A stretch of 64,000 nt of DNA from Rhodomicrobium sp. Lineage in GTDB: Bacteria; Pseudomonadota; Alphaproteobacteria; Rhizobiales; HXMU1428-3. Positions within the stretch are counted from its first letter, which is position 1, and every line of letters begins with the position of its first letter. The stretch is taken from the NCBI GenBank assembly GCA_021604665.1, contig BQJK01000002.1, positions 434,001-498,000 on the forward strand, written 5' to 3'. The notes beneath the pieces were generated by a model. The model searched no databases and was not told the DNA's origin. It was given only the letters and a program-made list of their open reading frames with translations. The position numbers and the translations under genes are program-made. Of this stretch, positions 1-10,363 are shown in pieces.

Positions 1-906
<906 letters not shown>

Positions 907-923
907 AGGGTACCTCTGTATGT

Positions 924-937
924 GTTATGTAACACTT
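924..937. promoter_or_regulatory. 14-nt palindrome just upstream of the thiC ribosome-binding site
   Basis: GTGTTA-TG-TAACAC is a perfect inverted repeat with a 2-nt centre, 18 nt upstream of the thiC ATG and beside its GAGG. It could be an operator or a small leader hairpin. No regulator is identified. Confidence 0.35.
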
Positions 938-980
938 TAACTTGTGTAACTGGTTTGCTTCGCTATCAGTTTCTAATGGC

Positions 981-1023
981 CGCATGAGTACGGACATGTT
1001 TTATTTTCCGCTTGAGTACGGAC
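981..1023. repeat. Two 15-bp direct repeats upstream of thiC
   Basis: CGC(A/T)TGAGTACGGAC occurs at 981-995 and 1009-1023, so the starts are 28 bp apart. The pair lies between thiC and the small membrane-protein gene. Either a regulator-binding pair or a small duplication is possible; the sequence does not decide. Confidence 0.4.
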
Positions 1024-1031
1024 TGGGGGCC

Positions 1032-1460
1032 TTAGGTCGGTTGCAGATTTCTCCAAAATTGTTTGACATCATCAGTTAGGGAAAACCCTTCAAGGGTAAG
1101 CCACATACTGGCCATGAATATTACCCCGATCATTATGATTAGTATGGGGCGGTTATGCTGAATAAGACGAATGGCCTTATCGGCAATGTCGGGGACCAGC
1201 AACAGGATGACCCCTTCAATAAAAGCCAGCCAGCCAACTAAAGTTATGATGAGGCGATAATCCCAGATGCGAATATTATGGACAGAAATGATACAGAGAC
1301 CGACAATTAATGCGACAACACCTGTGAGATAGAGAAGAAATTCACTCTCCAATAACTCGGTGGCGAGAAGATTGACGCGTTCATAGTTCAACATGGCGCT
1401 AATAGAGATAATGACCCCATATACACCGATGATTTTCGCCAAGCTTAGCGATATATCCAT
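1032..1460 (-). CDS. Small integral membrane protein, function unknown
   Basis: A 142-residue protein with about four hydrophobic segments (roughly residues 5-24, 38-57, 68-88 and 103-121) and short polar loops. It is an inner-membrane protein with no catalytic motif I can recognise. I chose the ATG at 1460 because AGGAGG stands 9 nt before it; an ATG at 1490 in the same frame has AAAGG directly against it, which is too close. It lies on the same strand between the TPP riboswitch and thiC, so it may share their transcript. Whether it has anything to do with thiamine is unknown. Confidence 0.65.
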   Translation of the reverse strand: MDISLSLAKIIGVYGVIISISAMLNYERVNLLATELLESEFLLYLTGVVALIVGLCIISVHNIRIWDYRLIITLVGWLAFIEGVILLLVPDIADKAIRLIQHNRPILIIMIGVIFMASMWLTLEGFSLTDDVKQFWRNLQPT

Positions 1461-1791
1461 TGCCGTCAGCCTCCTCATATAGATCAACATCCTTTAGGGA
1501 TGTTTTTTACCAGCTTTTTAAGGGGGAGGAGAGGTTTTAAACGTAACTGACTACCGCTGAGTGCTAAGCTCTGCCGATATGCTTCGCCGGCTCTTCATAT
1601 TGTGCTTAACCTGCCAAACTTAAGTGAATGGCCTTATTGAGACTTTTTAGAGTGAGGCTTTTCAGACTCAAAATTTCTTTCCGTCGCAATAATCAGTGTG
1701 GTTGCTTGCACTCAGATGGCGTGACATTACGCTTATGTGTAAAAGCACCAGGCGCTTATGTGCATATGCACCAGCAATTGGTTCCGTCTCT

Positions 1792-1901
1792 CCGTCCCTC
1801 CGCCGGCATGACCCGGATCAGGTTTAAAGGGTTAAGCTTATGGCTTTCTCAGCTCCAGAGCTGGGCTTTTGACAGCCCCCACAGGAACACCCCTCGGACA
1901 G
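1792..1901 (-). promoter_or_regulatory. TPP (thiamine pyrophosphate) riboswitch
   Basis: On the minus strand the THI-box core is clear. GCTGAGA is followed by ACCCTTTAAACCTGATC, then GGGTCATGCCGGCGGAGGGA, which is close to the consensus (ACCC..GAACCTGATC, GGNTAATGCC.GCG.AGGGA). P1 can form between CTGTCC at 1901-1896 and GGACGG at 1797-1792. It lies 68 nt past the end of the NDUFA9-type gene. The next start codon downstream is that of the small membrane protein (1460), and thiC starts at 906. The 1461-1791 leader holds no ORF I support, only a 12-bp palindrome GTGCATATGCAC at 1760-1771. Confidence 0.93.
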
Positions 1902-1968
1902 ATTGATAATGGGGACTATTTGCACAAATTACAAGAAGCTTCGACTAAAGACGAGAGAGAGCCGCCGC

Positions 1969-2934
1969 TTAGCGTAGGTGACGCTTCAAAGCGTGGCGGT
2001 GGGTTTCAAACCGGCCGAGATATTGCGGCACAATGGCTGAAACGGACTGCGGCCGGGTTGAGATAAGCGCCTCAGGCACGCGATGCTCTGCTATTGCGGC
2101 TTCACTGGGGATATTATCTTGCTTTAACAGCTTCACCTGATCTCTGGTTATAGGGGCAAAGGGGAAGGGGCTGGTGACCAGCGCTATAAGGCTGGCGATC
2201 CATAGGGGGAGCGGCAATAGCCCTGTGCCAAGCCCGGTTATCTCTTTAATCTTCTCATGGATCTGGCGCATCGTCAGAGCTTCCGGGCCGCCAAGCTCAT
2301 AGATGGTGCCTGGCGCGGCCTTGCCATCAAGGGCTGCCGCAATCGCTCGGGCGACATCTTCGACATAAACTGGCTGGAATTTTGTTTTGCTTGCAAAGAC
2401 CGGCACGATAGGGGCCATGGACATTAACCCGGCGAAGCGATTGAAAAACTCATCTTCTGGTCCGAAGACAACAGAGGGGCGAAGGATAATTGCGTTAGGC
2501 TCCATATTCAGCACCGCATCTTCGCCATGGGCTTTTGAGCGGGCGTAGCTGGAGTTACTTTCAGAGTTAGCCCCTAGAGCAGAGATATGCACGAGGCGTT
2601 TGGCCTCTGCCTCTCTTGCGGCGATGGCGATGAGGCGCGCCCCCTGGACATGAATGTTATTGAAGGTTTGCCCGCCTTTGGGGGCGAGGATGCCGCAGAG
2701 GTTAACAACGTAATCGGCACCTTTGGTGGCCTCTTTGATTGAGTGCTCATCACGTATGTTGGTGTGGACTGCCTCAATCTGCGAGACAGAGCCGAGAGGC
2801 TGGAGGAAATTTGCCAGCTCTGGGCGGCGCACAGCGATGCGGATACGGTAGCCCTCACGGGCAAGTTGCTGGACCAGATGGCGGCCAATGAAGCCTGAAC
2901 CACCAAAAATTGTCACCAGTCCTTTATCATTCAT
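1969..2934 (-). CDS. Complex I NDUFA9-type NAD(P)-binding protein
   Basis: A 321-residue atypical short-chain dehydrogenase/epimerase of the family annotated as 'complex I NDUFA9 subunit family protein' in Alphaproteobacteria, relatives of the mitochondrial NDUFA9 subunit of NADH dehydrogenase. The N-terminal Rossmann motif GGSGFIGRHL (about residues 11-20) binds the dinucleotide. ADYVVNLCG and the SYARSK segment, which sits where the usual YxxxK is found, follow. A hydrophobic patch near residues 240-260 may touch the membrane. Whether it is a structural complex I subunit in this organism or a free reductase cannot be seen here. It is monocistronic on the minus strand, divergent from rnd. 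Confidence 0.88.
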   Translation of the reverse strand: MNDKGLVTIFGGSGFIGRHLVQQLAREGYRIRIAVRRPELANFLQPLGSVSQIEAVHTNIRDEHSIKEATKGADYVVNLCGILAPKGGQTFNNIHVQGARLIAIAAREAEAKRLVHISALGANSESNSSYARSKAHGEDAVLNMEPNAIILRPSVVFGPEDEFFNRFAGLMSMAPIVPVFASKTKFQPVYVEDVARAIAAALDGKAAPGTIYELGGPEALTMRQIHEKIKEITGLGTGLLPLPLWIASLIALVTSPFPFAPITRDQVKLLKQDNIPSEAAIAEHRVPEALISTRPQSVSAIVPQYLGRFETHRHALKRHLR

Positions 2935-3105
2935 GCAACTGCTCCTTATTTGTCATATGTAAAATAAGACGCCCGGCTTGATTTGTGAAGCGTTTCCGGG
3001 GGTTCATAACGGTTTATTATTCAGCCAATTCACTTGCCTTTCCCTGCCGATCACGGCTATGGGAAGGTGAGATCTTTCTGCTTTCAGTTAGTTAAGGATA
3101 TGGCC

Positions 3106-3720
3106 ATGACCATTACATTACATAAAAATGATTTGCCCTCTGACCTGACATTCAGCGGGGCACTCGCGGTTGATAGCGAAACCATGGGCCTGAACCCTTT
3201 GCGTGACCGGCTCTGTGTTGTGCAGCTTTCTTCTGGTGATGGTACCGCACATCTTGTGCAATTTGATGGCACAAATTACGATGCCCCAAATCTGAAAGCT
3301 GTGCTGGGTGATGAAAGCCTTGTAAAGATCTATCATTTTGCCCGGTTTGACCTGGCAGCGATTTACCACTGGCTTGATGTTTGGGCAGCGCCAGTGTTTT
3401 GCACCAAGATTGCCTCTAAACTGACGCGCACTTACACTGATCGCCATGGGTTAAAAGAGCTGCTTCGGGAAATGCTGGAAATTGAAATCTCAAAACAACA
3501 GCAAAGCAGTGACTGGGGCGCCGAAACTTTGAGCGATGCGCAGCAGGCTTATGCGGCCTCTGATGTTCTTTATCTGCATCAGCTGATGGAGAAGCTGACC
3601 CAGCGCCTTATACGTGAGGACCGGCTGGAGATTGCCGAGCGTGCCTATGAGTTTTTGCCAACACGGGCGAAACTTGATCTGATTGGATGGCCAGATGGTG
3701 ACCTCTTCTCTCATAGCTAG
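3106..3720 (+). CDS. rnd: Ribonuclease D, short alphaproteobacterial form
   Basis: A 204-residue 3'-5' exoribonuclease of the DEDDy family, acting on tRNA and small-RNA 3' ends in the cytosol. The three exonuclease motifs are present: Exo I DSE (D23, E25), Exo II HFARFD (residues 77-82) and Exo III YAASD (Y149, D153). It lacks the C-terminal HRDC domains of E. coli RNase D, as is usual in this class. The ATG at 3106 has AAGG 8 nt upstream; an in-frame ATG at 3100 is too close to it, and longer in-frame starts have no ribosome-binding site. It lies just before the lpt genes. Confidence 0.93.
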   Translation: MTITLHKNDLPSDLTFSGALAVDSETMGLNPLRDRLCVVQLSSGDGTAHLVQFDGTNYDAPNLKAVLGDESLVKIYHFARFDLAAIYHWLDVWAAPVFCTKIASKLTRTYTDRHGLKELLREMLEIEISKQQQSSDWGAETLSDAQQAYAASDVLYLHQLMEKLTQRLIREDRLEIAERAYEFLPTRAKLDLIGWPDGDLFSHS

Positions 3721-3871
3721 GCCTTTAATAGCGAAGGCCTGATTTGTAGCTGGAGGAAAAATAGGTTGCCGCTTGCCTCTATGAGCCAAAATGTGATCAT
3801 ATTGTTCACTTAGCTTGAGAGCTGCCTAATTTCACGGGGTGATGGCGGCGAACTTTGCTTTAAAGGGTCAA

Positions 3872-4576
3872 ATGAACAGTTTACCAGCAGCTATCTCAAC
3901 CCCGGCGGTCAGAAGCCAGCATGATGATCACCGCGAAACTTCTGAACGGCGCCAAAATGCGTTCAAGCGAGCGCAGTCCCACAGCCGCGCCGTGTTTTGG
4001 ATGCGGCGGCTGTTCCCCCTTTTCTCCTTATTATGTGTTGGGTTTTATTTCATCGGCGGCGAATTCTCCGTGAATTACGGAAATATGAAAGCCAGTGTGA
4101 AAAAAATTGAGTTTTCCAAGAATGAACTGAAGATGATTAACCCGCGGCTTGAGGGCCATGATGAAAAAGCGGGGTCTTACCTGATTACGGCGGACAATGC
4201 TGTGCAATCGGTTGATGCGGCGCATGTCATCCGCCTCAATAGTGTGGATGGGAAACTTGAGCACCCGAAGAACGGCATTTTGAAGCTGAAAGCGAATGAG
4301 GGTGTTTTTGATTCTAAGACTGAAATTCTGGACCTTGCCGGTGACATTGTGGTGACCGGCGACAATGGCGTGATGGCCAAACTTGAAAAAGCCAATATCA
4401 TATTTAAAACACAGAAGATCTCTTCTGAACTGCCTGTTTATGCTGAAATGAATGGCAGCACCATCCGCTCTGAACGGGTGCAGATTGATGGGCTCTCTAA
4501 AACTGTGTTGTTTCTCGATCGGGTGCGTGTAAAGCTGATAAAAGCGCCGAAAGCTGCGGAAAAAGCTGCAAATTGA
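3872..4576 (+). CDS. lptC: LPS export protein LptC
   Basis: The inner-membrane bitopic component of the Lpt bridge that carries lipopolysaccharide from LptB2FG to LptA. It has a polar N-terminus, one transmembrane helix at about residues 42-64, and a periplasmic beta-jellyroll with the YLITADNAVQ and LKANEGVFD repeats typical of LptC/LptA/OstA. ATG 3872 is preceded by AAGGG at a short spacing. ATG 3842 and GTG 3839 are in frame but have GGGG almost touching them, so up to ten more residues are possible. It is followed by lptA and lptB on the same strand. Confidence 0.9.
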   Translation: MNSLPAAISTPAVRSQHDDHRETSERRQNAFKRAQSHSRAVFWMRRLFPLFSLLCVGFYFIGGEFSVNYGNMKASVKKIEFSKNELKMINPRLEGHDEKAGSYLITADNAVQSVDAAHVIRLNSVDGKLEHPKNGILKLKANEGVFDSKTEILDLAGDIVVTGDNGVMAKLEKANIIFKTQKISSELPVYAEMNGSTIRSERVQIDGLSKTVLFLDRVRVKLIKAPKAAEKAAN

Positions 4577-4710
4577 TGGGCGACAAGCTATCTGTTTTTG
4601 TCATTTGTTATTTGCAGCTTTACTATCCGCTGGCAACCGGGCCTTGCGCCTTCAGCAGTGAGTTATAAATTTTGCAGCAAATTTTTATATTGCGAGGGAA
4701 GTCGTTATTC

Positions 4711-5307
4711 ATGCACTTAATATCCGCCAAGCTCTTTCTGAGCCACAGTCTCCGCGCATATTTGGTGCTGCTGTCTTTTGCTGTTTTGACCCTGGCTGTT
4801 TATGCGGCACACCCAGAGAGCATAGCCAATGCGCAAACGCTCACCGATAAGTTCGGTGGATTTTCGACCAACTCGAATGCGCCGATTAATATTGAAGCTG
4901 ATGTGCTTAAAGTGAATGACCAGAAAAAAACGGCGGTCTTTAGCGGCAATGTGAAGGCGGCGCAGGGTGATTTTGTGCTGCGTTCAAAAACCCTCGAAGT
5001 GTTTTACCAGGGCGGGCCTTCAGCTAAAGGGGCGGGCAGTAAGGTTAGTAAGCTCAAGGCGAAGGGCGCTGTGTTGATCAGCACGAAGGATGACCAATCA
5101 GCCACCAGTGACTGGGCGGACTTTGATGTGACAAAACAGGTTATTGTTTTGGGAGATAAGGTGGTTTTGACGCAAGGCGGCAATGTTATTCGCGGCGGCC
5201 GGTTAATCATTGATCTTAAAACACGGACAAGCCGGTTTGATAACACCAGACAGAAAAAAGGCCGTGTCCAGATGAAAGTGGATGTGACCAGACCGAAGAA
5301 AAATTAG
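4711..5307 (+). CDS. lptA: LPS transport periplasmic protein LptA
   Basis: A periplasmic OstA/LptA-family protein of 198 residues that bridges LptC to the outer-membrane LptD. An N-terminal signal peptide (hydrophobic near residues 17-33, likely cut after SIANA) is followed by beta-strand repeats such as NIEADVLKVND, AVFSGNVKAAQGDF and VVLTQGGNVIRG. ATG 4711 was chosen, with GAGGG upstream; a TTG at 4672 would add 13 residues. The 134-nt gap after lptC and 164-nt gap before lptB could hold internal promoters, but I see no clear one. Confidence 0.92.
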   Translation: MHLISAKLFLSHSLRAYLVLLSFAVLTLAVYAAHPESIANAQTLTDKFGGFSTNSNAPINIEADVLKVNDQKKTAVFSGNVKAAQGDFVLRSKTLEVFYQGGPSAKGAGSKVSKLKAKGAVLISTKDDQSATSDWADFDVTKQVIVLGDKVVLTQGGNVIRGGRLIIDLKTRTSRFDNTRQKKGRVQMKVDVTRPKKN

Positions 5308-5471
5308 CCTGGTGGCCATCAGCTGGCTGGCTTTATGCTATAAAGTTTGACCATAAGGGTTGTTTTGACGGGTCTTTGATAATAGCTGGCTTTCGTTTTT
5401 GGCACTGCTAACCCCATAGCTGCCTCTAAACCCATAGCCGCCTGTCTGTTTTAATTTATGAGTATTGCTCG

Positions 5472-6689
5472 ATGAATGAGAAATTAAAATCATTATGGCC
5501 CTTTGGTCGCAAGCGCTCCTCTGAAGTTGTTGAGCCGCGCGCCGGGCAATTGGCGTCTCCTTATGGGGCAGCGCCTGAGATGGCTGCCGGCCCTTATGGC
5601 AACAACCATCATGCTCAAATGCATCCTGAACATTTACCCCATGATTTGACCGCAGGTAGAGTTGAGGCCGGGTATGGCTTTCCTCCCTTAAATGGATCTC
5701 AGCACCGGCAATCCATCGAACAAGGGTTAATGGCGTTTGATAATGCACATCAGAATGGCCAGCAATATGATGACCCTTATTATGAAGACCAGAATGCGGA
5801 CGCCGCATTTCATATGGGTCAAAGGGAAATGGTACAGAGGGAGATTGAGCGGGTCGCCTATGAGCAGAATGGTGGGCGGCACCCTGGGGCCTATGCCCCA
5901 CCTGAAGCTATGCCAGGATTTGCGGCAGCCCCCTCACTACCGGCGCATAAACTTGGCCGGGCACCGCAATCCGGTTGGTTGACCGCTAATAAAATCTGCA
6001 AGACCTATGGCAAACGACAAGTCGTGAAAGAAGCAAGTGTGTCTGTGCGCCGGGGCGAATCTGTTGGGCTGCTTGGGCCAAATGGCGCGGGTAAAACCAC
6101 CATTTTCTACACCATCACTGGGCTGGTTGGCGCGGATGATGGGGCGATCCATATTGATGGCTATGATGTAACAAGCCTGCCTATGTATCGCCGTGCGCGG
6201 CTTGGTATCGGCTATTTGCCGCAAGAGGCCTCTATTTTCAGGGGGCTGACAGTTGAGCAAAATATTATGGCTGTGCTTGAGGTAACAGAGAAAAACAAAC
6301 AGAAGCGCCGGGACAAACTAGAGAGCTTATTAAACGAATTTAATATTGAGCGTTTGCGCAAATCGCCCTCGATAGCGCTTTCAGGGGGTGAGCGACGGCG
6401 GTGTGAGATTGCCCGTGCTTTGGCTAGCGACCCTTCATATATTCTACTGGATGAGCCGTTTGCTGGTATTGATCCGATTGCGATTGGTGACATCCGCGAT
6501 TTGGTGCGGCACCTCACTGACCGGGGTATAGGTGTGTTAATTACTGATCATAATGTTAGAGAAACACTAGAGATGATTGACCGGGCTTACATTATCCATG
6601 ACGGGACCGTTCTGACCGAAGGTACGCCACATGAAATCGTGTCCAATGATGACGTCAGACGGGTCTATCTTGGTGATATGTTTAAATAA
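5472..6689 (+). CDS. lptB: LptB, LPS export ABC ATPase with a long N-terminal extension
   Basis: The cytosolic ATPase that powers LPS extraction with LptF/LptG. The ABC domain covers residues ~168-405, with Walker A GPNGAGKTT (~202), the Q-loop in YLPQEASIF, signature LSGGERRR (~303), Walker B YILLDEP (~325) and switch ITDHN (~359). All match LptB. LptB is usually about 240 residues; this one is 405 because ~165 residues precede the domain, rich in Pro, Gly, Gln, His and Tyr and without predicted fold. The ATG at 5472 has no strong ribosome-binding site. A later start near the ABC domain cannot be excluded, but coding character continues through the extension. Confidence 0.93.
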   Translation: MNEKLKSLWPFGRKRSSEVVEPRAGQLASPYGAAPEMAAGPYGNNHHAQMHPEHLPHDLTAGRVEAGYGFPPLNGSQHRQSIEQGLMAFDNAHQNGQQYDDPYYEDQNADAAFHMGQREMVQREIERVAYEQNGGRHPGAYAPPEAMPGFAAAPSLPAHKLGRAPQSGWLTANKICKTYGKRQVVKEASVSVRRGESVGLLGPNGAGKTTIFYTITGLVGADDGAIHIDGYDVTSLPMYRRARLGIGYLPQEASIFRGLTVEQNIMAVLEVTEKNKQKRRDKLESLLNEFNIERLRKSPSIALSGGERRRCEIARALASDPSYILLDEPFAGIDPIAIGDIRDLVRHLTDRGIGVLITDHNVRETLEMIDRAYIIHDGTVLTEGTPHEIVSNDDVRRVYLGDMFK

Positions 6690-6912
6690 ATTTTAATCAC
6701 GCTACGCATACTTTTCGGCAATACCTTCGTTTTTTCTTCTATTTTTAGTGCATCAAGCAATTTTCATGCTAAACTTGTGGTATGGAGCTGCACAACAAAA
6801 CCACATCTCATCAGGCGAATGATTAAAAATTTGCCTTCTCCATTAATCGACGTTAAATGCAAAGTTGGTATGATTGTTGCTCGCAGCATAATGTCGAGGT
6901 AAAAGTTATAAT

Positions 6913-8460
6913 ATGGCGCTAACGCACCGGTTAGAACTCAGACAATCTCAATCGCTTGTGATGACTCCGCAATTGCAGCAAGCTATTAAGCTGTTGCAGT
7001 TATCAAATATGGAGCTGAACGAGTTTGTTGAGGGGGAACTTGAGCGTAATCCTCTTTTAGAGACGCCCGCCGTTGAGAGCGAGGCTATCACTCAGGCTGG
7101 GCTTGAGCCTAATGTGCCTTTGGCTGATATTGAGCCTCAAAAACGGGCTGAGGCTGATGACTGGATTTCTTCTTCAGGGGAGAATAACAAGGAAGATCCT
7201 TCCGCTAATCTCGATACCCGTGTTGAAGATGTTTATCCGGATTTATCTGGCTCTGACAAGGTGGGCCTGAATGATCAGGGCTGGACACAGCAACGTAGCA
7301 GCACCCGGAATGACACTGGCTCTAGCGGGTCAGATTATAATCTTGAAAATTTTGTGCAGGAGGAAATTACCCTGCATGACCATCTTGCCGATCAATTATC
7401 CTTAAGCAAACTTAATGACGTGCAACGCCTGATTGGGGCGCATCTCATCGATATGGTTGATGAGCAGGGCTATCTTCGTGGCTCTGTTGAGAGTGTCGCT
7501 ATTATGCTCGGCACCGAGATTGAGGCGATTGAAGACGTATTGGAGCAGATGCAACGGTTTGAGCCAACCGGCGTTTTTGCCCAGAATCTGGCTGATTGCA
7601 TGCGGCTTCAGCTTATTGAGCAGAACAGGTATGACCCTGCAATGCAGGCCTTGCTGGAAAATATTCACCTTCTGGCGGCGCATAATTTCAGTGGATTGAA
7701 AAAAGCCTGTCAGGTCTCTGATGAAGATCTATCAGATATGATCGCCGAAATTAAGCATCTTAACCCCAAACCGGGATTGCAGTTTGGCTCCGTGACTGTA
7801 CAGCCCGTGGTGCCCGATGTTTTCGTGCGGCAAAATAATGATGGTAGCTGGCTTGTTGAGCTGAACACCGAAACTTTGCCGCGGGTGCTTGTTAACCAGA
7901 GTTATTACACAGTTGTTGCGGGTGCAGCGCGCGATGCCCGCGAAAAATCCTATATTCAAGATTGCCTGCAGACTGCTAACTGGCTGGTGAAAAGCCTTGA
8001 TCAGCGGGCGCGAACAATTTTGAAAGTTGCTGAAGAGATCGTGCGCCAACAGGATGGCTTTTTCTCTTATGGTGTTGAGCATCTTCGCCCACTCAATCTG
8101 AGAGCGGTGGCTGATGCCATTGATATGCATGAATCCACCGTTAGCCGGGTAACATCTAACAAATATATCGGAACGTCGCGCGGTGTTTTTGAGCTGAAAT
8201 ATTTCTTCACTTCTGCTATCTCATCTTCCTGCTCGGAAGATATGGTGTCATCAGAAGCGGTAAGACACCATATTCGCCAGTTGATTGATGCTGAACAGGC
8301 TGACGCCATTCTATCTGATGATAAAATTGTCTCCAGTTTACGGGATAAAGGCATTGATATTGCTAGAAGAACGGTTGCCAAATACCGTGAAGCAATGGGC
8401 ATCCCGTCATCTGTTCAACGGCGGCGTAAAAAGCGCATGGCCCAACAAATGGCTATTTAA
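6913..8460 (+). CDS. rpoN: RNA polymerase sigma-54 factor RpoN
   Basis: A 515-residue sigma-54 that directs RNA polymerase to -24/-12 promoters and needs AAA+ activators. The glutamine-rich region I (residues 1-50, with MTPQLQQAIKLLQLS) contacts activator and core. An acidic variable region II follows, then the core-binding and helix-turn-helix parts (HESTVSRVTSNKY), and the RpoN box ARRTVAKYRE near residue 484. Its order with lptB upstream and hpf and ptsN downstream is the classic proteobacterial rpoN cluster. The 223-nt gap after lptB probably contains its promoter. Confidence 0.98.
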   Translation: MALTHRLELRQSQSLVMTPQLQQAIKLLQLSNMELNEFVEGELERNPLLETPAVESEAITQAGLEPNVPLADIEPQKRAEADDWISSSGENNKEDPSANLDTRVEDVYPDLSGSDKVGLNDQGWTQQRSSTRNDTGSSGSDYNLENFVQEEITLHDHLADQLSLSKLNDVQRLIGAHLIDMVDEQGYLRGSVESVAIMLGTEIEAIEDVLEQMQRFEPTGVFAQNLADCMRLQLIEQNRYDPAMQALLENIHLLAAHNFSGLKKACQVSDEDLSDMIAEIKHLNPKPGLQFGSVTVQPVVPDVFVRQNNDGSWLVELNTETLPRVLVNQSYYTVVAGAARDAREKSYIQDCLQTANWLVKSLDQRARTILKVAEEIVRQQDGFFSYGVEHLRPLNLRAVADAIDMHESTVSRVTSNKYIGTSRGVFELKYFFTSAISSSCSEDMVSSEAVRHHIRQLIDAEQADAILSDDKIVSSLRDKGIDIARRTVAKYREAMGIPSSVQRRRKKRMAQQMAI

Positions 8461-8818
8461 TCAACAGACCCCCCAGAAAAAATCACGCACTTGCCTATCA
8501 TTTGCACAAATTTACCTTAAAGCCCTGTTTTTCCTAGGCTTTAACTTTTACCGCTTGTAACAATCAGTGATGTTTTTTTAAGATTTTTGGAAAATTTCTG
8601 CTAACATTGCCCTCATTTGAGGCCTAATTCTGCTATAGTAAATCTATGGGATTAACGGAGAGAGCGAGGTTTGCCAAATTTCTGTCATCGTGATTATTCA
8701 TCTTTGATGTAGATTTGCTATTATAAGATCTCTTACGTTTTATCGGTCCATAAGCTTGGCAGGGTTTTGGTTATTGACGCCTAGACAGGGATAACAACAA
8801 AAAAAGGATCTGGAACAT
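8461..8818. other. Intergenic region between rpoN and hpf, no gene seen
   Basis: 358 nt, AT-rich, with many stops in all frames. Presumably holds the hpf promoter. A TTGGCAGG element at about 8756-8763 resembles a sigma-54 -24 half but lacks a proper -12 GC. A strong ribosome-binding site (AAAGGATCTGG) precedes the hpf ATG. Confidence 0.5.
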
Positions 8819-9388
8819 ATGTCCGTACAAATTACTGGTAAAAATCTTGATATTGGTGACGCACTTCGTTTTTATATTGAAGACCGTATTGGTCAAACGC
8901 TCGATAAATTTATGAGTAATGCCACTTCAGGTCATGTGCGGATTGAAAAGGATGGTAACCAGTTTCGGACAGATTGCTCGCTTCATTTGGTATCTGGGTT
9001 AGATTTGCAATCCAAGGGCGAATCTCATGATGTTTACGCGAGTACAGATGCTGCTCTGGAGCGGCTAGAGACAAGATTGCGTCGCTATAAGCGGCGGCTT
9101 AAGAACCATCATAATAAGCATAATAACAATGATTATAGTGCGTCGACGCCAGCTTTAGACTATGTGATACAGCCTCAGGAAGAGGATGAAGAGGTTGCGG
9201 CGGATGATGCGCCAATTATTATTGCAGAGAGCGAGACTAAAGTTAATGAATGTGCTGTCAGTGATGCGGTGATGCAAATGGACCTGGCAGAAAGTTCTGT
9301 ACTTGTGTTTCGTAATGCTAGCCATGGACGTATCAATATTGTATACCGCCGTAACGACGGCAATATCGGGTGGATAGACCCATCATAA
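8819..9388 (+). CDS. hpf: Ribosome hibernation promoting factor, long form
   Basis: A 189-residue protein that binds 70S ribosomes and forms inactive 100S dimers in stationary phase. The N-terminal RaiA/HPF domain (residues 1-100: VQITGKNLDIGDALR, then a basic RLRRYKRRLKNH stretch) occupies the tRNA/mRNA channel. An Asn/His- and acid-rich linker follows. The C-terminal dimerisation domain (residues ~130-189) ends in FRNASHGRINIVYRRNDGNI, as in long HPFs. Located between rpoN and ptsN, as in other proteobacteria. Confidence 0.95.
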   Translation: MSVQITGKNLDIGDALRFYIEDRIGQTLDKFMSNATSGHVRIEKDGNQFRTDCSLHLVSGLDLQSKGESHDVYASTDAALERLETRLRRYKRRLKNHHNKHNNNDYSASTPALDYVIQPQEEDEEVAADDAPIIIAESETKVNECAVSDAVMQMDLAESSVLVFRNASHGRINIVYRRNDGNIGWIDPS

Positions 9389-9536
9389 TCAAGTAATACG
9401 CGTCGATATATATGAAATGACATAAAGTCGTCACTTCATCCTCATAGACGGGGATCACCCTTTTAGACGGGGGAGCTGGTTATATTCAGCTTAAAGACGC
9501 CATGACTTTTCTTACGAGTTAGCGGAAGGCATTCAA

Positions 9537-10001
9537 ATGGATTTGGGTGATTTGTTGTCTGCGGAGGAAGTGATTCCGACGTTAAAGGCAAAAAGCAAAA
9601 AGCATGTTTTGCAGGAAATTGCGGGCATTGCTGGCGAAAAAATCGGTCTTGATCAAAGAGATATTTTTGATGTTCTGCTACAGAGGGAGCGTCTTGGTTC
9701 CACAGGTGTTGGGCATGGCATTGCCATTCCGCATGGGCGGCTGGCGTCTATTGATCGGATTTACTGCCTGTTTGCGCGTCTTGATGACCCGATTGACTTC
9801 GATTCTATTGATGATGAGCCGGTTGATCTTGTTTTTCTACTGCTCGCGCCTGAAACCGCTGGTGCTGACCATTTGAAGGCGTTGGCGCGCATTTCACGGC
9901 TCATTCGTGAATCGCAGACCCTGGATAAGCTGCGCGGCTCTCGTGAGCGTTCAGCGCTGTACTCTGTTTTAACAGAGACATCAGCCTCGCATGCCGCTTA
10001 A
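9537..10001 (+). CDS. ptsN: PTS IIA-like nitrogen regulatory protein PtsN (EIIA-Ntr)
   Basis: A 154-residue cytosolic phosphoryl acceptor at the end of the nitrogen PTS (PtsP to NPr to PtsN); its phosphorylation state regulates potassium transport, kinases and other targets. The phosphorylated histidine is H66 in GHGIAIPHGR. A PTS EIIA type-2 domain spans residues ~5-150. PtsP, the first enzyme of the same chain, is encoded at 14.3 kb. A strong hairpin terminator follows at 10101. Confidence 0.97.
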   Translation: MDLGDLLSAEEVIPTLKAKSKKHVLQEIAGIAGEKIGLDQRDIFDVLLQRERLGSTGVGHGIAIPHGRLASIDRIYCLFARLDDPIDFDSIDDEPVDLVFLLLAPETAGADHLKALARISRLIRESQTLDKLRGSRERSALYSVLTETSASHAA

Positions 10002-10100
10002 CTTGCTGTCTTTAAGGGGTATATCTGCCGCTTTGGGGCTTTTCAGCTAATATTTTTAGTTATCATCGGACCTTTTTTGGGTCTGAGATTTGAGATCGTA

Positions 10101-10133
10101 AAAAGGGCAGTCACTTGTGGTGACTGCCCTTTT
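10101..10133. terminator. Bidirectional intrinsic terminator between ptsN and DUF1150
   Basis: A perfect 14-bp stem, AAAAGGGCAGTCAC / GTGACTGCCCTTTT, with a 5-nt loop. A-tracts on one side and T-tracts on the other suit termination from both strands: ptsN (+) and hsp20-DUF1150 (-) converge here. The remaining 230 nt up to the DUF1150 stop show nothing else. Confidence 0.88.
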
Positions 10134-10363
10134 GCTTAGGGTGAGATTAGGTTTTGTTTGGTAATGACGACTGATAATTAAGACCACATATATTGGATGC
10201 GAATTTTTGGGAGGGCGCGTTCATTCGTTATTGTCTTACCACGCGTAGCGGACTGACATAACTTATTGCTCTGGACTCGCTGCTCTCTAATGGCCGCTCT
10301 GTTCATTCATCTCTGTGATCTGAGCAATTCAGCAAAACAATCGAGAAACGGCCCGGTATGAGA

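Noticed and set aside
8755..8775. Sigma-54-like TTGGCAGG element upstream of hpf
   Set aside because: The -12 position reads GT instead of GC and the -24 half is not exact.
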